From assembly GCA_965261255.1 (NCBI GenBank), contig CBDHCQ010000004.1:2604001-2668000 (forward strand): DNA of 64,000 bases. The letters are read 5' to 3'. Within the stretch, counting starts at the first letter, position 1; the number at the start of each line of letters is the position of its first letter. This document shows, one piece after another, positions 44,501 to 53,154 of this stretch. The notes beneath the pieces were generated by a model. It worked only from the letters and a program-made list of their open reading frames with translations. It was not told where the DNA came from and made no database searches. The position numbers were made by a program, and so were the translations under genes. The stretch is from Bin80 sp965261255. GTDB lineage: Bacteria > Bacteroidota > Rhodothermia > Rhodothermales > Bin80.

Positions 44501-45049
44501 GTTATCAAGCTTGCGCAACGCATCCGCTCGGCGTTTCTTGTACCGCGTGATCCCCGAGGCTTCCTCAAACAACCGGCGACGATCCTGCGTGTTCTCAGAG
44601 AGAATCTCCTCGATCATTTTCAATTCAATGACCGAATAGGCGCCCGCACCCATTCCGGTATCTGTAAACAGGTCAGTAATATCCCTTAGTCTGCAGGGCA
44701 CGCCGTTAAGTAAATATTCTGCCTCCCCGGAACGATACAGCCGACGTCCTAACATCACTTCGGAATACTCCAGAGGCAGTATCCCCCGAGTATTCATAAT
44801 CGTCAACTGAACTTCGGCCAATCCTACCGCACGACGCTTCGACGTTCCATTGAAGATGATGCTATCCATTCTATCAGATCGCAACACGCGCGCCCGCTGC
44901 TCTCCAATAACCCAACGCAATGCATCAACAATATTGGATTTTCCACAGCCGTTGGGACCAACAATGGCGGTAATTCCCGGATCGAAACACAACTCCGTCG
45001 CAGAGGCGAAACTCTTAAAACCTTGAACAAGAAGTTTGCCTAAGTACAT
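41513..45049 (-). CDS. smc: Chromosome segregation ATPase SMC
   Basis: An 1178-residue condensin ATPase. Walker A near the N-terminus (AIVGPNGCGKSNIVDALRWV), then the Arg/Lys DNA-side motif and GMGAGAYSVIELKMIEEILS. Long coiled coils occupy about 170-500 and 660-1000, separated by a hinge domain at about 510-640 (LGDLITCEPQYRAALAGALG). The C-terminal head has ABC signature AQLSSGEKTLTAIALLFAIY and Walker B FCFLDEVDAPLDDANVEHF. Length is normal for bacterial SMC. It organises and helps separate sister chromosomes with ScpA/ScpB, which are not in the window. It lies downstream of clpB in the same direction, 114 bases apart, and overlaps the ridA-type gene by 14 bases. Confidence 0.97.
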   Translation of the reverse strand: MYLGKLLVQGFKSFASATELCFDPGITAIVGPNGCGKSNIVDALRWVIGEQRARVLRSDRMDSIIFNGTSKRRAVGLAEVQLTIMNTRGILPLEYSEVMLGRRLYRSGEAEYLLNGVPCRLRDITDLFTDTGMGAGAYSVIELKMIEEILSENTQDRRRLFEEASGITRYKKRRADALRKLDNMESDHARVRDLKDEISTRVRSLKRQASTAARYLRYKSELSSAQLTLLQSEFSRLVFQEEILAEDETRIADICTDLTAKLHACDVQLEALRTRFVSEQQSATANRQELVRHEQRVVELEGEIRLGQANLKTIARDLDRLLVEGEAASSESAELSDDRDSVSAALSVAMPQATKAAQALDEAISARDTARENVGSLERERRSLQGTANDLSQQRAGTQRRVDRLQGRIIHLRREEDRLRAEQESGDETDAGAAKAVEAANNALEESKRRLDAARSERTAAETAHEALAGRITHAEDAVRLAEKSLAAKLGEAKILSDLVDAYEFFPDAVRYLSTQTENIEVAALGDLITCEPQYRAALAGALGVYGTCMVAKTESDAEAATERLRLGDMGRAYFIVLENVPDTPMVQENPPNALRTLVRPREEYCAPIVDLLLRDVLLVESLEEAQLLLNNGVGTNDRYVTLQGEWIDAQGMLYAGGDEEGGVYSYLVQRGNLQEARDVCRELEEEVEQAKCLLAEIRTAQRQLRLKEVVDRARAAEAKYAEARRTAQNCVQIHEIASNRLGELRHRQSQVGQEILDLESQVQSYSDELQESDEKLAEIQKHLILVNGKIEHSASQLEEAQNTHIRAQAAAVKSASECDRLKGDLERLEQHQVRLDKRVAQQGRDHSVLMQAQKKFSAQVRELTRKRDKERARRKDLDDLNAQDKTREHESRIELEQVNDRVRKGRRALQEAKQEEADVRVKRSAVAARLEDMVQRAGEEYSTELTKISEETEIDEVALREEIQRKERQLQSMGNVNALALEEYEKENERLEFMEAQCTDLEEARNTLIHTIREINRTASKQFIDTFVLIRENFRELFCELFGEKAKCELDLTVPEDVLESPIAVTARPSGKRPVSIAQLSSGEKTLTAIALLFAIYLVKPSPFCFLDEVDAPLDDANVEHFMRLIRRFSSDTQFVLVTHNKRTMEMADRLYGVTMQEEGVSSLVSVRFEEAMAMAV

Positions 45050-45163
45050 TGGTGACCGTCCTCCAATTTAATAACCGGTATTCCAACCTTGACCGGGCAT
45101 TGAAATATACGCCAATATAGCACATATATGCCCTATTATGGAGAACTTGATCGTTAAATGCCG

Positions 45164-47788
45164 TTATTCCAATACCTCCGAGACCCCTGTCGGCTCGGTC
45201 TCAAGCACTAATCCACTACCATCCGAAGTCACATCCACGTTAACGGTCTGGCCGGCAGAGACCCACCCTGAAAGGATTTCTTCGGCAAGTGCGTTAACAA
45301 CCTCACGCTGAAGCAGACGCTTGACTGGACGCGCGCCAAATGCCGGATCAAAGCCCTTCTCCGAAAGATAATCCTCGGCACCCTCCGTCAGTACGAGCGA
45401 TACTTCATGGCTCTCCAGTGCCAACTGCTGAATACGCGCAAACTGGATCGCCACAATCTGACGTATAGCGTCTCTGTCCAGTGAGTTGAATAACACAATA
45501 TCGTCAATACGATTCAGGAATTCCGGGCGCACGCTCATCTTCAGGAGATCCATGATTTCACGTCGAAGTGCTTGACGATCCGGTGTCTCTCCCGACTCTA
45601 TCCGCTGACGAATCAGATCACTTCCGAGATTGCTGGTCATGATCACGATTGTGTTCTTGAAATCCGTCGTTCGCCCCTTGTTGTCAGTCAGACAACCCTC
45701 ATCCAGTACTTGAAGCAGAATATTAAATACCTCGGGATGTGCTTTTTCAATTTCATCCAGCAGCACAACCGAGTAGGGTCTTCGCCGGACTCTCTCCGTC
45801 AACTGCCCGCCTTCTTCGTACCCCACATACCCTGGAGGCGCACCAATCAATCTGCTCACGGTATGGCGCTCCTGATACTCACTCATATCAATGCGTATCA
45901 GGGCCTGTTCACTATTGAAGAGGAACTCGGCCAACGCTTTGGCCAGTTCAGTCTTGCCTACACCAGTAGATCCCAGGAAAATGAAGGATCCGATCGGACG
46001 ACCCAGCTCCTGTAACCCAGCCCGTCCACGGCGCACGGCGTGCGCAATAGCCTCAATGGCATCATCCTGACCAACTACGCGACGCCTAAGCTCATCCTCT
46101 GCGCGGAGTAGCTTGATCCGCTCGCTTTCTAGCATCCGGGCAACTGGAACACCTGTCCATTTCGAGACAATCTCTGCAATATCTTCAGCATCTACCTCCT
46201 CTTTCAGGAGTGCACCACCGGCCTGTACCTCTGAGATCCTGGCCTGGGCATCCTGTATTCGGCGTTCAAGCTCGGGAATGGTGCCGTGACGGATTTTGGC
46301 AACTTCTTCATAACGGCCCGCACGCACAAGTGCTTCATCTTTAATACGTAATTCTTCGATCTGCTCTTTCGCCTCACGAATCTTCGATATGAGACGCTTC
46401 TCTTCCTCCCAGCGCGCACGTAAACTGCTACGGTCCTCTGTAAGGTTAGCCAGCTGCTCTTCAAGCGTTGCAAGTTTTCCCTCGTCGTCCTCACGCTTGA
46501 GTGCCTCACGTTCGATTTCCAGTTGTCTGATCTGCCGCTCCAACGTATCCAGTTCCTCGGGAAGTGAGTCAATCTCAGTCCGCAGGCGAGCCATAGCTTC
46601 ATCAACCAGATCAATCGCCTTGTCCGGTAGGTGCCGATCCCCGATATATCGATTGCTCAATTGGGCGGCAGCAACGATTGCTGCATCGGTAATGCGCACT
46701 CCGTGGTGCACTTCGTAACGTTCACGAATACCCCGAAGAATTGAAATTGCATCATCCAGATCAGGTTCGCTCACCAAGACCGTTTGGAATCTTCGCTCCA
46801 GTGCTTTGTCTTTCTCGAAATACTTTCGATACTCATCCAGCGTTGTTGCACCAATTGCACGGAGATCGCCCTTTGCCAGGGCTGGCTTGAGAATGTTGGC
46901 TGCATCCATTGCACCTTCAGCAGCTCCGGCACCCACCAGAGTATGGATCTCGTCGATGAAGAGCAGAATTTCACCATCGGCATCGGTGACCTCCTTGACC
47001 ACGGCTTTCAATCGATCCTCGAATTCTCCGCGATATTTGGCACCCGCAATCAAAGCTCCCATATCAAGCGCGTGCAGCCTTCTAGACTTAAGACCTTCGG
47101 GGACATCCCCTTGCACGATCCGAATTGCGATACCTTCGGCGATGGCAGTCTTGCCAACACCTGCCTCTCCGATAAGTACCGGGTTATTTTTTGTCCGCCG
47201 TGAAAGAATCTGCAGCACACGTCGAATCTCTTCATCACGCCCTATTACAGGATCAATCTTGCCCGTGGAGGCCAATTCATTGAGATTACGGGTAAAACGC
47301 TCCAGTGCACGATAGCGATCTTCAGCGTGCTGATCGGTGACGCGCCTGTTGCCTCGAACGTCCTTGAGTACACCAAGTATTGCCTTTTTGGTCACGCCGC
47401 GATGCGCCAATGCCTGGCTTACAGGCCCGCTGACCGCAGCCAAAGCAATGAGCAAATGCTCGCTGCTCACAAACTCATCCTTTAGTGCCCGGGATTCCTC
47501 AAGTGCTTTGTCAAATGTGCGCTTGGATTCGCTAGTCAGATAGCCACCTTCAACCGATGATCCTGTGACGACTGGTAGCTTTTCAAGCAATTGGTCCACA
47601 TCGGTTTGCAGGCCCTGCAAATCTGCACCAAGCCGCTGCATTATGGTGACGCCAATGCTGTTGGGATCCAACAAAAACGCCTTCAGCAGATGTGCTGGAT
47701 CCAATCCCTGGTGGTTCTTCCCTGCAGCGATTTTCAGCGCCTTCTGAACAATTTCCTGTGCTTTAACGGTGTAGTTATTTAAGTTCAT
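45164..47788 (-). CDS. clpB: ATP-dependent disaggregase ClpB
   Basis: An 874-residue Hsp100 disaggregase. The Clp N-domain occupies 1-145. The first nucleotide-binding domain has Walker A GEAGVGKTAIAEGIA and IDEIHTLVGAGAAEGAMDAA. The ClpB-specific middle coiled coil lies at about 405-525 (TLERQIRQLEIEREALKRED; EEEKRLISKIREAKEQI). The second domain has GSTGVGKTELAKALAEFLF and the sensor GARPVKRLLQREVVNAL. It unfolds aggregated proteins with DnaK. Tyr in GAPPGYVGYEEGG forms the pore loop. No CIRCE or other heat-shock operator was recognised upstream; the 300 bases beyond contain no gene. Confidence 0.97.
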   Translation of the reverse strand: MNLNNYTVKAQEIVQKALKIAAGKNHQGLDPAHLLKAFLLDPNSIGVTIMQRLGADLQGLQTDVDQLLEKLPVVTGSSVEGGYLTSESKRTFDKALEESRALKDEFVSSEHLLIALAAVSGPVSQALAHRGVTKKAILGVLKDVRGNRRVTDQHAEDRYRALERFTRNLNELASTGKIDPVIGRDEEIRRVLQILSRRTKNNPVLIGEAGVGKTAIAEGIAIRIVQGDVPEGLKSRRLHALDMGALIAGAKYRGEFEDRLKAVVKEVTDADGEILLFIDEIHTLVGAGAAEGAMDAANILKPALAKGDLRAIGATTLDEYRKYFEKDKALERRFQTVLVSEPDLDDAISILRGIRERYEVHHGVRITDAAIVAAAQLSNRYIGDRHLPDKAIDLVDEAMARLRTEIDSLPEELDTLERQIRQLEIEREALKREDDEGKLATLEEQLANLTEDRSSLRARWEEEKRLISKIREAKEQIEELRIKDEALVRAGRYEEVAKIRHGTIPELERRIQDAQARISEVQAGGALLKEEVDAEDIAEIVSKWTGVPVARMLESERIKLLRAEDELRRRVVGQDDAIEAIAHAVRRGRAGLQELGRPIGSFIFLGSTGVGKTELAKALAEFLFNSEQALIRIDMSEYQERHTVSRLIGAPPGYVGYEEGGQLTERVRRRPYSVVLLDEIEKAHPEVFNILLQVLDEGCLTDNKGRTTDFKNTIVIMTSNLGSDLIRQRIESGETPDRQALRREIMDLLKMSVRPEFLNRIDDIVLFNSLDRDAIRQIVAIQFARIQQLALESHEVSLVLTEGAEDYLSEKGFDPAFGARPVKRLLQREVVNALAEEILSGWVSAGQTVNVDVTSDGSGLVLETEPTGVSEVLE

Positions 47789-48089
47789 TATGTTGATCTG
47801 CCTTTTTTGTCAATGTTGTGTATGCAGATATAATGAACCAAAAGTATTCCATTCCACAGAATCATGACAAATTGTCACATGGCCTCTTGATAAAATGCAG
47901 AGATGCACTGGAGCATAGGTCAATTAGGCGAATGTAGTCCTCGAAGCACTCATGTCGTCCATTGCTTGTTGCAATTATGGCGGACCGAAACCGGGAAATT
48001 AGCCCAATCGGAAGTTCGACATTGTAGTGGGATTTCAAGATTGAGGGGATGTCTTATGGCCTCTCGGGAGGAGACCATGGCGCTGAAAA
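47789..48089. other. Intergenic region upstream of clpB
   Basis: No gene was seen in these 301 bases. They should contain the clpB promoter; the bases next to the start (minus strand) are AT-rich. The only open frame is a 77-codon plus-strand frame (47903-48136) without any recognisable protein feature. The tandem duplication described next begins at about 48090. Confidence 0.4.
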
Positions 48090-48125
48090 TGTTTTCGTAC
48101 ACGGTGATACTGTCAGAGCGGAACT

Positions 48126-48660
48126 ATGGATTTTGATCCAACAGTTCAGATCAACCAGAACGAGTTTTACTCAGGCCATTACTGGCATGCTCTCCTACCC
48201 GAACACGAGCAACAGCGTAATCTGAAGTAAGCCACATGATCACCCCGCAGGTTGGGCTGATTCAAAACCGATCCCCGGCCAATTAGAACTGGTCCCGCGA
48301 ACGCGTAAAAGAAGAAAAAACGCATTCAACCTGCATTCTCCGCGGCACGCGTAAACCCATCTCGCACTCGGACAGAGCAATTTAAAGAACTAACTTAGAG
48401 CAACCTTACGTGCACACGGATCACACGCTAATCGGCAGGCCGCAGAGAAATACGTTACAGTCCATGCTCCCATTGATAGATCAGACCGCAAGGATGACTA
48501 TCGCGAAGCATAAACCTTCCTCAGACGGGCCAAAGCAAAATGGTGAGCCATGACTGCAGTCCAAGGCCGATGGGCGAGAAACTCCGAAAAAGGTCGGTTT
48601 GCACTTGACGAACTTAATCAAGAAGCTGATCACACCCAGTGTCAGGCAGAATGAGGAATC
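48126..48660 (+). pseudogene. Decayed unidentified gene, copy 1
   Basis: An ATG at 48126 opens MDFDPTVQINQNEFYSGHYW and stops after 34 codons. Further on, other frames give ARVNPSRTRTEQFKELT (about 48346-48400), and KGRFALDELNQEADHT near 48590-48645, which align to the same words in copy 2. The ancestor was evidently a protein-coding gene of at least 170 codons; its family is not identified. The opening recalls some large restriction-modification enzymes, but only weakly. Confidence 0.5.
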
Positions 48661-48674
48661 CGACAGTTAATCTA

Positions 48675-49025
48675 CTAGATGTCTTCGCCATCCGGCTCTC
48701 TCACCGACGCCTCATCCCCCGACGGTTGCGCTAGTTTCTCCACCTCCTCGTTCAATCTCTGTACGTTATTCAGAATATTCGTCAAGATTTCTGACGCGTG
48801 GGGAAGCCACTGCAAAAGCAAGCCACCTGCCATAATTAGTGCTCCAAAGAATAGGACGTATAGGGCGGGAATCAGACCCATGATCGCCAGTCCCGTCGAA
48901 AAACCTACTGCTGTCATTATTAAACTCAACACCACGACCAAACCAGATAGTATTAGGGCTGCGCAACCCACATAATAGAACACCTTGCCAATCCTACCCA
49001 ACGCTATAAGTTTACCAGATTCCAT
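48675..49025 (-). CDS. Small two-to-three-helix membrane protein, paralogue 1
   Basis: A 116-residue membrane protein from the ATG at 49025 (a further start at 49112 lies outside the part shared with the paralogue). It begins MESGKLIALGRIGKVFYYVG, has two or three hydrophobic segments (AALILSGLVVVLSLIMTAVG; LIPALYVLFFGALIMAGGLL), an amphipathic stretch LPHASEILTNILNNVQRLNE, and an acidic tail ASVREPDGEDI. The layout is similar to DUF4282-type proteins, though I am not certain. Its partner at 49787 shares the start, the helix pattern and the tail. Preserved frame in both copies, next to a decayed gene, suggests selection on this protein. Confidence 0.6.
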   Translation of the reverse strand: MESGKLIALGRIGKVFYYVGCAALILSGLVVVLSLIMTAVGFSTGLAIMGLIPALYVLFFGALIMAGGLLLQWLPHASEILTNILNNVQRLNEEVEKLAQPSGDEASVREPDGEDI

Positions 49026-49238
49026 TAGAAGACCAAAAAATGATGAACAATTGAACTTTCCCCCCTGTCCGTCTTTTCCAAGAATACGACATTCCCAGAG
49101 ACTGTCACACAAGACTATTGAGTTTTGCTAGGTTTGTGCTGTTTCGGTTTGTAGCTGGTTGTACGCCTAGTTATTTCACACGAAGAGAGATAGGGGCGTG
49201 AAAAAATTCGTCTGCGGTGATTCTGTCGAACTGAAGTT

Positions 49239-49758
49239 GTGGAATTTGATTTTACAGATCAGATAAACCAGAACGAGTTTTACCCAGACCATTACGACAT
49301 GCTCTCCTGTCCGAATACAGGCAATGGTGCAATCTGTAGTACGCTATGTGGTCGCCCCCCAGGTTGGGCTGATTCAAAACCGATGCCCAGCCGATTATAA
49401 CTGGTCCCGCTAACCTATACTTGAAGCAAAAAGGCATCCAGTCCGCATACTTCGAGGCACGCGTAAACCCATCTCGCACTTGGATGGAACGATTAAAAGA
49501 CCTTACCTGGGGCGACCCTTCGCTTACACGGATCACACGCTACTCGGCAGGCCGCAAAGACATACGTTGCAGTCCATGCTCCCTTTGATGAAGGAGGGCA
49601 CGAAGATGACTATTACGAAGCAGGAGTGCCCATGGATGACCAAGGCAAATGGCGAGCAGTGACCGCAGTCCGAGTCCGATAGGTCAGGAAGCTCCGAAAC
49701 AAAGGTTAGTTTGCACTTGACCAACTCAGTCCGAAAGTTGATCACACCTGATGTCAAA
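49239..49758 (+). pseudogene. Decayed unidentified gene, copy 2
   Basis: A GTG at 49239 opens VEFDFTDQINQNEFYPDHYD. A later frame reads ARVNPSRTWMERLKDLTWGD then PSLTRITRYSAGRKDI (about 49447-49560), and another VAVHAPFDEGGHEDDYYEAG, VPMDDQGKWRAVTAVRV (about 49567-49680), then FALDQLSPKVDHT to about 49750. Three frames with stops between them show a gene broken by indels. The conserved words shared with copy 1 show it was coding before duplication. The family is not identified. Confidence 0.5.
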
Positions 49759-49786
49759 TGGAGTGAGTAATTCGACAGACAACCTA

Positions 49787-50122
49787 CTAGATGTCCTCGT
49801 CACCCGATTCTCTCACCGACGCGTCACCCCCCGGTGGTTGCTCCAATAATTCCATCCTCTCGTTCAACCTCTCAATATTAACCAGAATTTTTGTCAAGAT
49901 CTCTAACACTTGCGGAAGCCACTGAAAAATCAAGCCACCTGCCACAAATAGCGTTCCATAAAATAGAAGGGCAAGTGGAACAACAAGTATCGACGAACCT
50001 CTTCCCCCCAGTATCACCAAGAAATACAGCAGGCCTAAAGCAGAAACCACTATGGCTGCGAAACCAACAAAATAGAACACCTTGCCAATCCTAGCCAAGG
50101 TTATAAACTTATCAGATTCCAT
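49787..50122 (-). CDS. Small two-to-three-helix membrane protein, paralogue 2
   Basis: A 111-residue membrane protein, starting MESDKFITLARIGKVFYFVG, with hydrophobic segments AAIVVSALGLLYFLVILGG and VVPLALLFYGTLFVAGGLIF, an amphipathic stretch LPQVLEILTKILVNIERLNE, and the acidic tail QPPGGDASVRESGDEDI. It shares these landmarks with the gene at 48675 and is its paralogue by tandem duplication. It is not linked by operon to any recognised gene; the oxidoreductase gene at 50371 is upstream on the same strand by position but is 249 bases away and reads in the same direction. Confidence 0.6.
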   Translation of the reverse strand: MESDKFITLARIGKVFYFVGFAAIVVSALGLLYFLVILGGRGSSILVVPLALLFYGTLFVAGGLIFQWLPQVLEILTKILVNIERLNERMELLEQPPGGDASVRESGDEDI

Positions 50123-50370
50123 TAGAAGACCAAAAAATGATTAAGATCGCACAGCATAGTCCTTTAAGGAGACGCGATCAGAAACAAGCATTTGCCCTTA
50201 GACACGAAAACATATCCATCAACTGAGTATATCCTCAGGGGCTGATAACTTAAACTACCTCCCCACAGGAACATCCCTAGTTGGGACCACGTCCCTGCCG
50301 CGCCTTAAAGACATCTCCGCCCAATCAAGATCCAGCATAACTGCAGGCAGCCCGGGTGGGTGAATCATGC

Positions 50371-51876
50371 CTAAACCGCCCAGCCGTCACGATAATCACG
50401 TGTCATGAGCGCGTGAGGGACATTCTCACTGGTTACCTTCATGTTTTCAGCATCCCAACTAATGTGCTCGCCGGTGCGTAAAGCAATCGTGGCTAAACAC
50501 GTTGCCTCGGCCAAGTCTGCGATGTTAATGAAGCTGCCCCGGCTCTGCTTACCCTCGCGGATAGCTTCCACATACTCGTCTACCGCGCCCTTCACCTCCT
50601 CTGCCGGTCGAGCAGCAGGCATAGATCCTTGTAGGGCCGTCATTCGACTCTCAGGTAAGAGGCGAAAATCAGTCGCAAGAAAATTATTCCCCATGATCGT
50701 ACCGTACTCTCCAACGTACAGTACGCCTTCACGTGGAAGACGCTCGCCCGCTGCCAGCAATCCCTCCGGTACACGCGGCTTCATACCGCCATCATACCAG
50801 AAAATATCCAGGTCCTTATGCTCAAAATGCACTGTGCTTGCTGACGGGAATGCCACTTCTGAGCGACGCCACTGGCTTTGGTTCCCAACAATAACTGCCC
50901 CTGTAGCGGCATTTGCCTGAACACTGACGACGGGACCGGGGTTCAACATTCGGTACGTCCGCCACAGACTGTACTGCCCCATATCCCCCAAGCAACCGCT
51001 GCCAAACTCAAACCACCCCCGGAACAGCGCGTGTGTATAGTCAATGTGGTACGGCCTGTCCGGAACACAACCCAACCACAGGCTCCAGTCCAGGCCGTCG
51101 GGAATCGGCATCGCTTCCCTGGGATTTTCCATCCAACCTTGAGGCCAGACCGGACGATTCGACCAGTTATGAACCTCCTTCACTTTGCCGATGATACCCT
51201 GATCAAGCCATTCCCACAGCTGATACAGAGCTGGATCGTTATTCCAGGCCATTAAATGCGTGGTCACACCGGTTTCTTTGGCCGCTCGAACCGTATGATG
51301 TACCTCATGCAGCGTATTTGCTAGAACTTTGTGAGAAATCACTGCTTTGCCTGCCTTCATGCCTGCAATGTTGACCACACCATGAAGGTGCTCTGGTGTC
51401 ATGTCTAACACAGCATCAATGCCTTCCGCTTCAGCCAGCATTTCCCTGTAATCCGCGTAGAGCTTCAGTCCGTTCCAGTCACCCTGCTCACGCTCATTCG
51501 CATAGTAGCTCTCTATCATTTCCTTACCCGCCATGAGACCAGCCCGAATACCTGTCTCAGATCCCCAGTTGGGCTTATTCAGGAATCTCCGAACTGAATT
51601 ACGCAGACCATGCGGGCTCCAGTCACGATAATCATCTGAATCTTTATTGGGATCACACACTGCAACCAGATTCAGGTCTTCTCTTGGTAGCCAGTCGCTC
51701 ATAAGTTGGCGCAAAGCCTGTGTACCAGAACCGATTAGTGCGACATTTATTCTGTCGCTGGGAGCAACACGCCCGGGTCCTCCAAGAACCCGCCGAGGTA
51801 ATACAGCTGCTGCCGCGGCAGCCCCGCTGGTGGTGGCGATAAATTCACGCCTGTTGATTTGTCCTATTCCTGCCAT
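50371..51876 (-). CDS. Gfo/Idh/MocA-family oxidoreductase with Tat signal
   Basis: A 501-residue oxidoreductase with a twin-arginine signal (QINRREFIATTSGAAAAAAV) for folded export through TatC, whose gene is at 12.1 kb. The Rossmann NAD(P) domain starts at about 44 (NVALIGSGTQAL) and continues through VAVCDPNKDS and VLDMTPEHLHGVV, the family's substrate-side Glu/Pro-His motif. The second half is the larger dimerisation/catalytic sheet (DGLDWSLWLGCVPDRPYH, FEFGSGCLGDMGQYSLW). Such secreted members act on sugars or inositols, usually with unassigned substrate. It is bracketed by the tandem membrane-protein units and a lipoprotein gene. Confidence 0.87.
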   Translation of the reverse strand: MAGIGQINRREFIATTSGAAAAAAVLPRRVLGGPGRVAPSDRINVALIGSGTQALRQLMSDWLPREDLNLVAVCDPNKDSDDYRDWSPHGLRNSVRRFLNKPNWGSETGIRAGLMAGKEMIESYYANEREQGDWNGLKLYADYREMLAEAEGIDAVLDMTPEHLHGVVNIAGMKAGKAVISHKVLANTLHEVHHTVRAAKETGVTTHLMAWNNDPALYQLWEWLDQGIIGKVKEVHNWSNRPVWPQGWMENPREAMPIPDGLDWSLWLGCVPDRPYHIDYTHALFRGWFEFGSGCLGDMGQYSLWRTYRMLNPGPVVSVQANAATGAVIVGNQSQWRRSEVAFPSASTVHFEHKDLDIFWYDGGMKPRVPEGLLAAGERLPREGVLYVGEYGTIMGNNFLATDFRLLPESRMTALQGSMPAARPAEEVKGAVDEYVEAIREGKQSRGSFINIADLAEATCLATIALRTGEHISWDAENMKVTSENVPHALMTRDYRDGWAV

Positions 51877-52218
51877 GATTCAAAGATTGGTTAATGCCCA
51901 GTTAAGTTAACACACTAGATTGAAGTTAGTAATTCCTCAGAAATATTATTCGGCAGACTTTATTTGAAACCAATGCTCGCAAGACGCATCCCAATAATGC
52001 GCAGTACCCCGCACGAGTGCCCCGACTGCTACGAGCGGTACAGATGTACTTGGACAATCACACCCTCTCCGCAATCGTAATTGGCAGCATTTGGGGAGGC
52101 TGGACTATTTTCTTCCCGAACAGCACTGAATCGAAAATAATCTGTCCTTGCAAGAGATCGCATAGGAACAGCCATGTGATCTCCGCCTCCATTATTCCGT
52201 CCTGAAGAGCCTATATAG
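51877..52218. other. Intergenic region upstream of the Tat oxidoreductase
   Basis: No gene was seen in these 342 bases; frames here are short and featureless. The region should hold the promoter of the oxidoreductase gene (minus strand) and the 3' end of the lipoprotein transcript. No tRNA, repeat or convincing terminator was found. Confidence 0.4.
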
Positions 52219-53091
52219 CTACTGCTCGCTGGCTGCTGGTGGCGGTGGTTGGACGCGCCCCCCATCAGGCATCACCAGACGGGTCGCATCAAAAGGCGCA
52301 GAAAAAGAGTGCTCACTGGATTCTGCACTATAGTACTGATTCCCCCGCGTACCCTCCGAAAATCCGTAGCCTTCAAATCGAGTCGGGGTAATCAAACCAT
52401 CAACCGTTACGTAATCTTTGTAGTACAGCAGAGTTTCCCGCATATTCTCGTCAATGGTCGGGCGCCCTCGACCAAAGGTTGATCGGTATCGGAGGGCACT
52501 CACCATATTCGTTTCCGGGTGAATGTAAAGCGTGTAGTGATCACCATATGCATCACCTATACCGTCCCCGAATGTTACCCGTACTATCTGATGCTCTACA
52601 CTATCCAGAAGCGCCGGAGCAAGTGCCTCGTAATGAAGCCCCGAATCTGCCAGGACAAATGGAATGGATTGAAAGTAGTACCCTGTCGTTGCCATAAATC
52701 TCGGATTCACCGAATTCATCAGCGAATCTGGATAAACCCAGGCCTCTGAACCATCCCAGGCCATTTGAACACGGCCTTTCACTTCTTCATCTGCGAAGGC
52801 CAAAATGTCGTGATATATCTGTCGAGTGCGGTTGTGGGCTACCAAACTGGACCGCATACCTCCCGCGAAACCCCAGACATAGGAACTGGTCTCCGCATTG
52901 TGCCAGGCCTCCAATCCCCCATGTGCCTCAATTGCGCGGAGTACCATCTGCCCCCCTTCTGTGGCCGAGAGCCGTGCTTCTGCCTCAGCAGTGAGCCTAT
53001 TGGATTCAGAGCCGTTATAGGCGGACTCCTGCTCCATATTGCAGCCAAACAGGCAAAGAACGGCGAATAATGCTGTAATTAGAGTGCGCAT
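52219..53091 (-). CDS. Lipoprotein, DUF6503/LolA-like fold candidate
   Basis: A 290-residue lipoprotein. The ATG at 53091 begins the signal peptide LITALFAVLCLFGC with lipid Cys17; the earlier in-frame start adds 34 residues in front and is rejected. The mature part opens GGQMVLRAIEAHGGLEAWHN, a motif of the DUF6503-type outer-membrane lipoproteins, and continues with beta-strand rich words (VQMAWDGSEAWVYPDS, YTLYIHPETNMVSALRYRS) and a C-terminal MPDGGRVQPPPPAASEQ tail. Such proteins have a half-barrel fold like LolA/LolB; lipid or cofactor carriage is inferred. It is divergent from the nitrilase gene, 63 bases apart. Confidence 0.65.
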   Translation of the reverse strand: MRTLITALFAVLCLFGCNMEQESAYNGSESNRLTAEAEARLSATEGGQMVLRAIEAHGGLEAWHNAETSSYVWGFAGGMRSSLVAHNRTRQIYHDILAFADEEVKGRVQMAWDGSEAWVYPDSLMNSVNPRFMATTGYYFQSIPFVLADSGLHYEALAPALLDSVEHQIVRVTFGDGIGDAYGDHYTLYIHPETNMVSALRYRSTFGRGRPTIDENMRETLLYYKDYVTVDGLITPTRFEGYGFSEGTRGNQYYSAESSEHSFSAPFDATRLVMPDGGRVQPPPPAASEQ

Positions 53092-53154
53092 CAATTTTAG
53101 GAGGCATCTGGTTAGATATGTCGTATGATACGCTACTAATTCCCCTTTTATCCG

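Larger units (their letters stand above)
48090..49045. repeat. Diverged tandem repeat, copy 1
   Basis: First of two direct repeats about 1.1 kb apart. Both contain, in order, a block with gtgat..ctgt(c)gaa, a decayed plus-strand gene (QINQNEFY opening), a conserved non-open stretch, and an intact minus-strand membrane-protein gene ending at the shared block ATTAGAAGACCAAAAAATGAT. Shared runs include CCAGAACGAGTTTTAC, GGTTGGGCTGATTCAAAACC and ACGCGTAAACCCATCTCGCA. Many substitutions and small indels separate the copies, so the duplication is old. Confidence 0.75.
49203..50143. repeat. Diverged tandem repeat, copy 2
   Basis: Second copy of the duplicated unit, same order and orientation as copy 1. 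It ends at the block ATTAGAAGACCAAAAAATGAT (about 50120-50140), matching copy 1 at about 49024-49044. About 160 bases of unshared sequence (49046-49202) separate the copies. Confidence 0.75.

Noticed and set aside
47903..48136. A 77-codon plus-strand frame upstream of the tandem repeats.
   Set aside because: Featureless, overlaps the opening of the decayed gene in another frame, and is not shared with copy 2.
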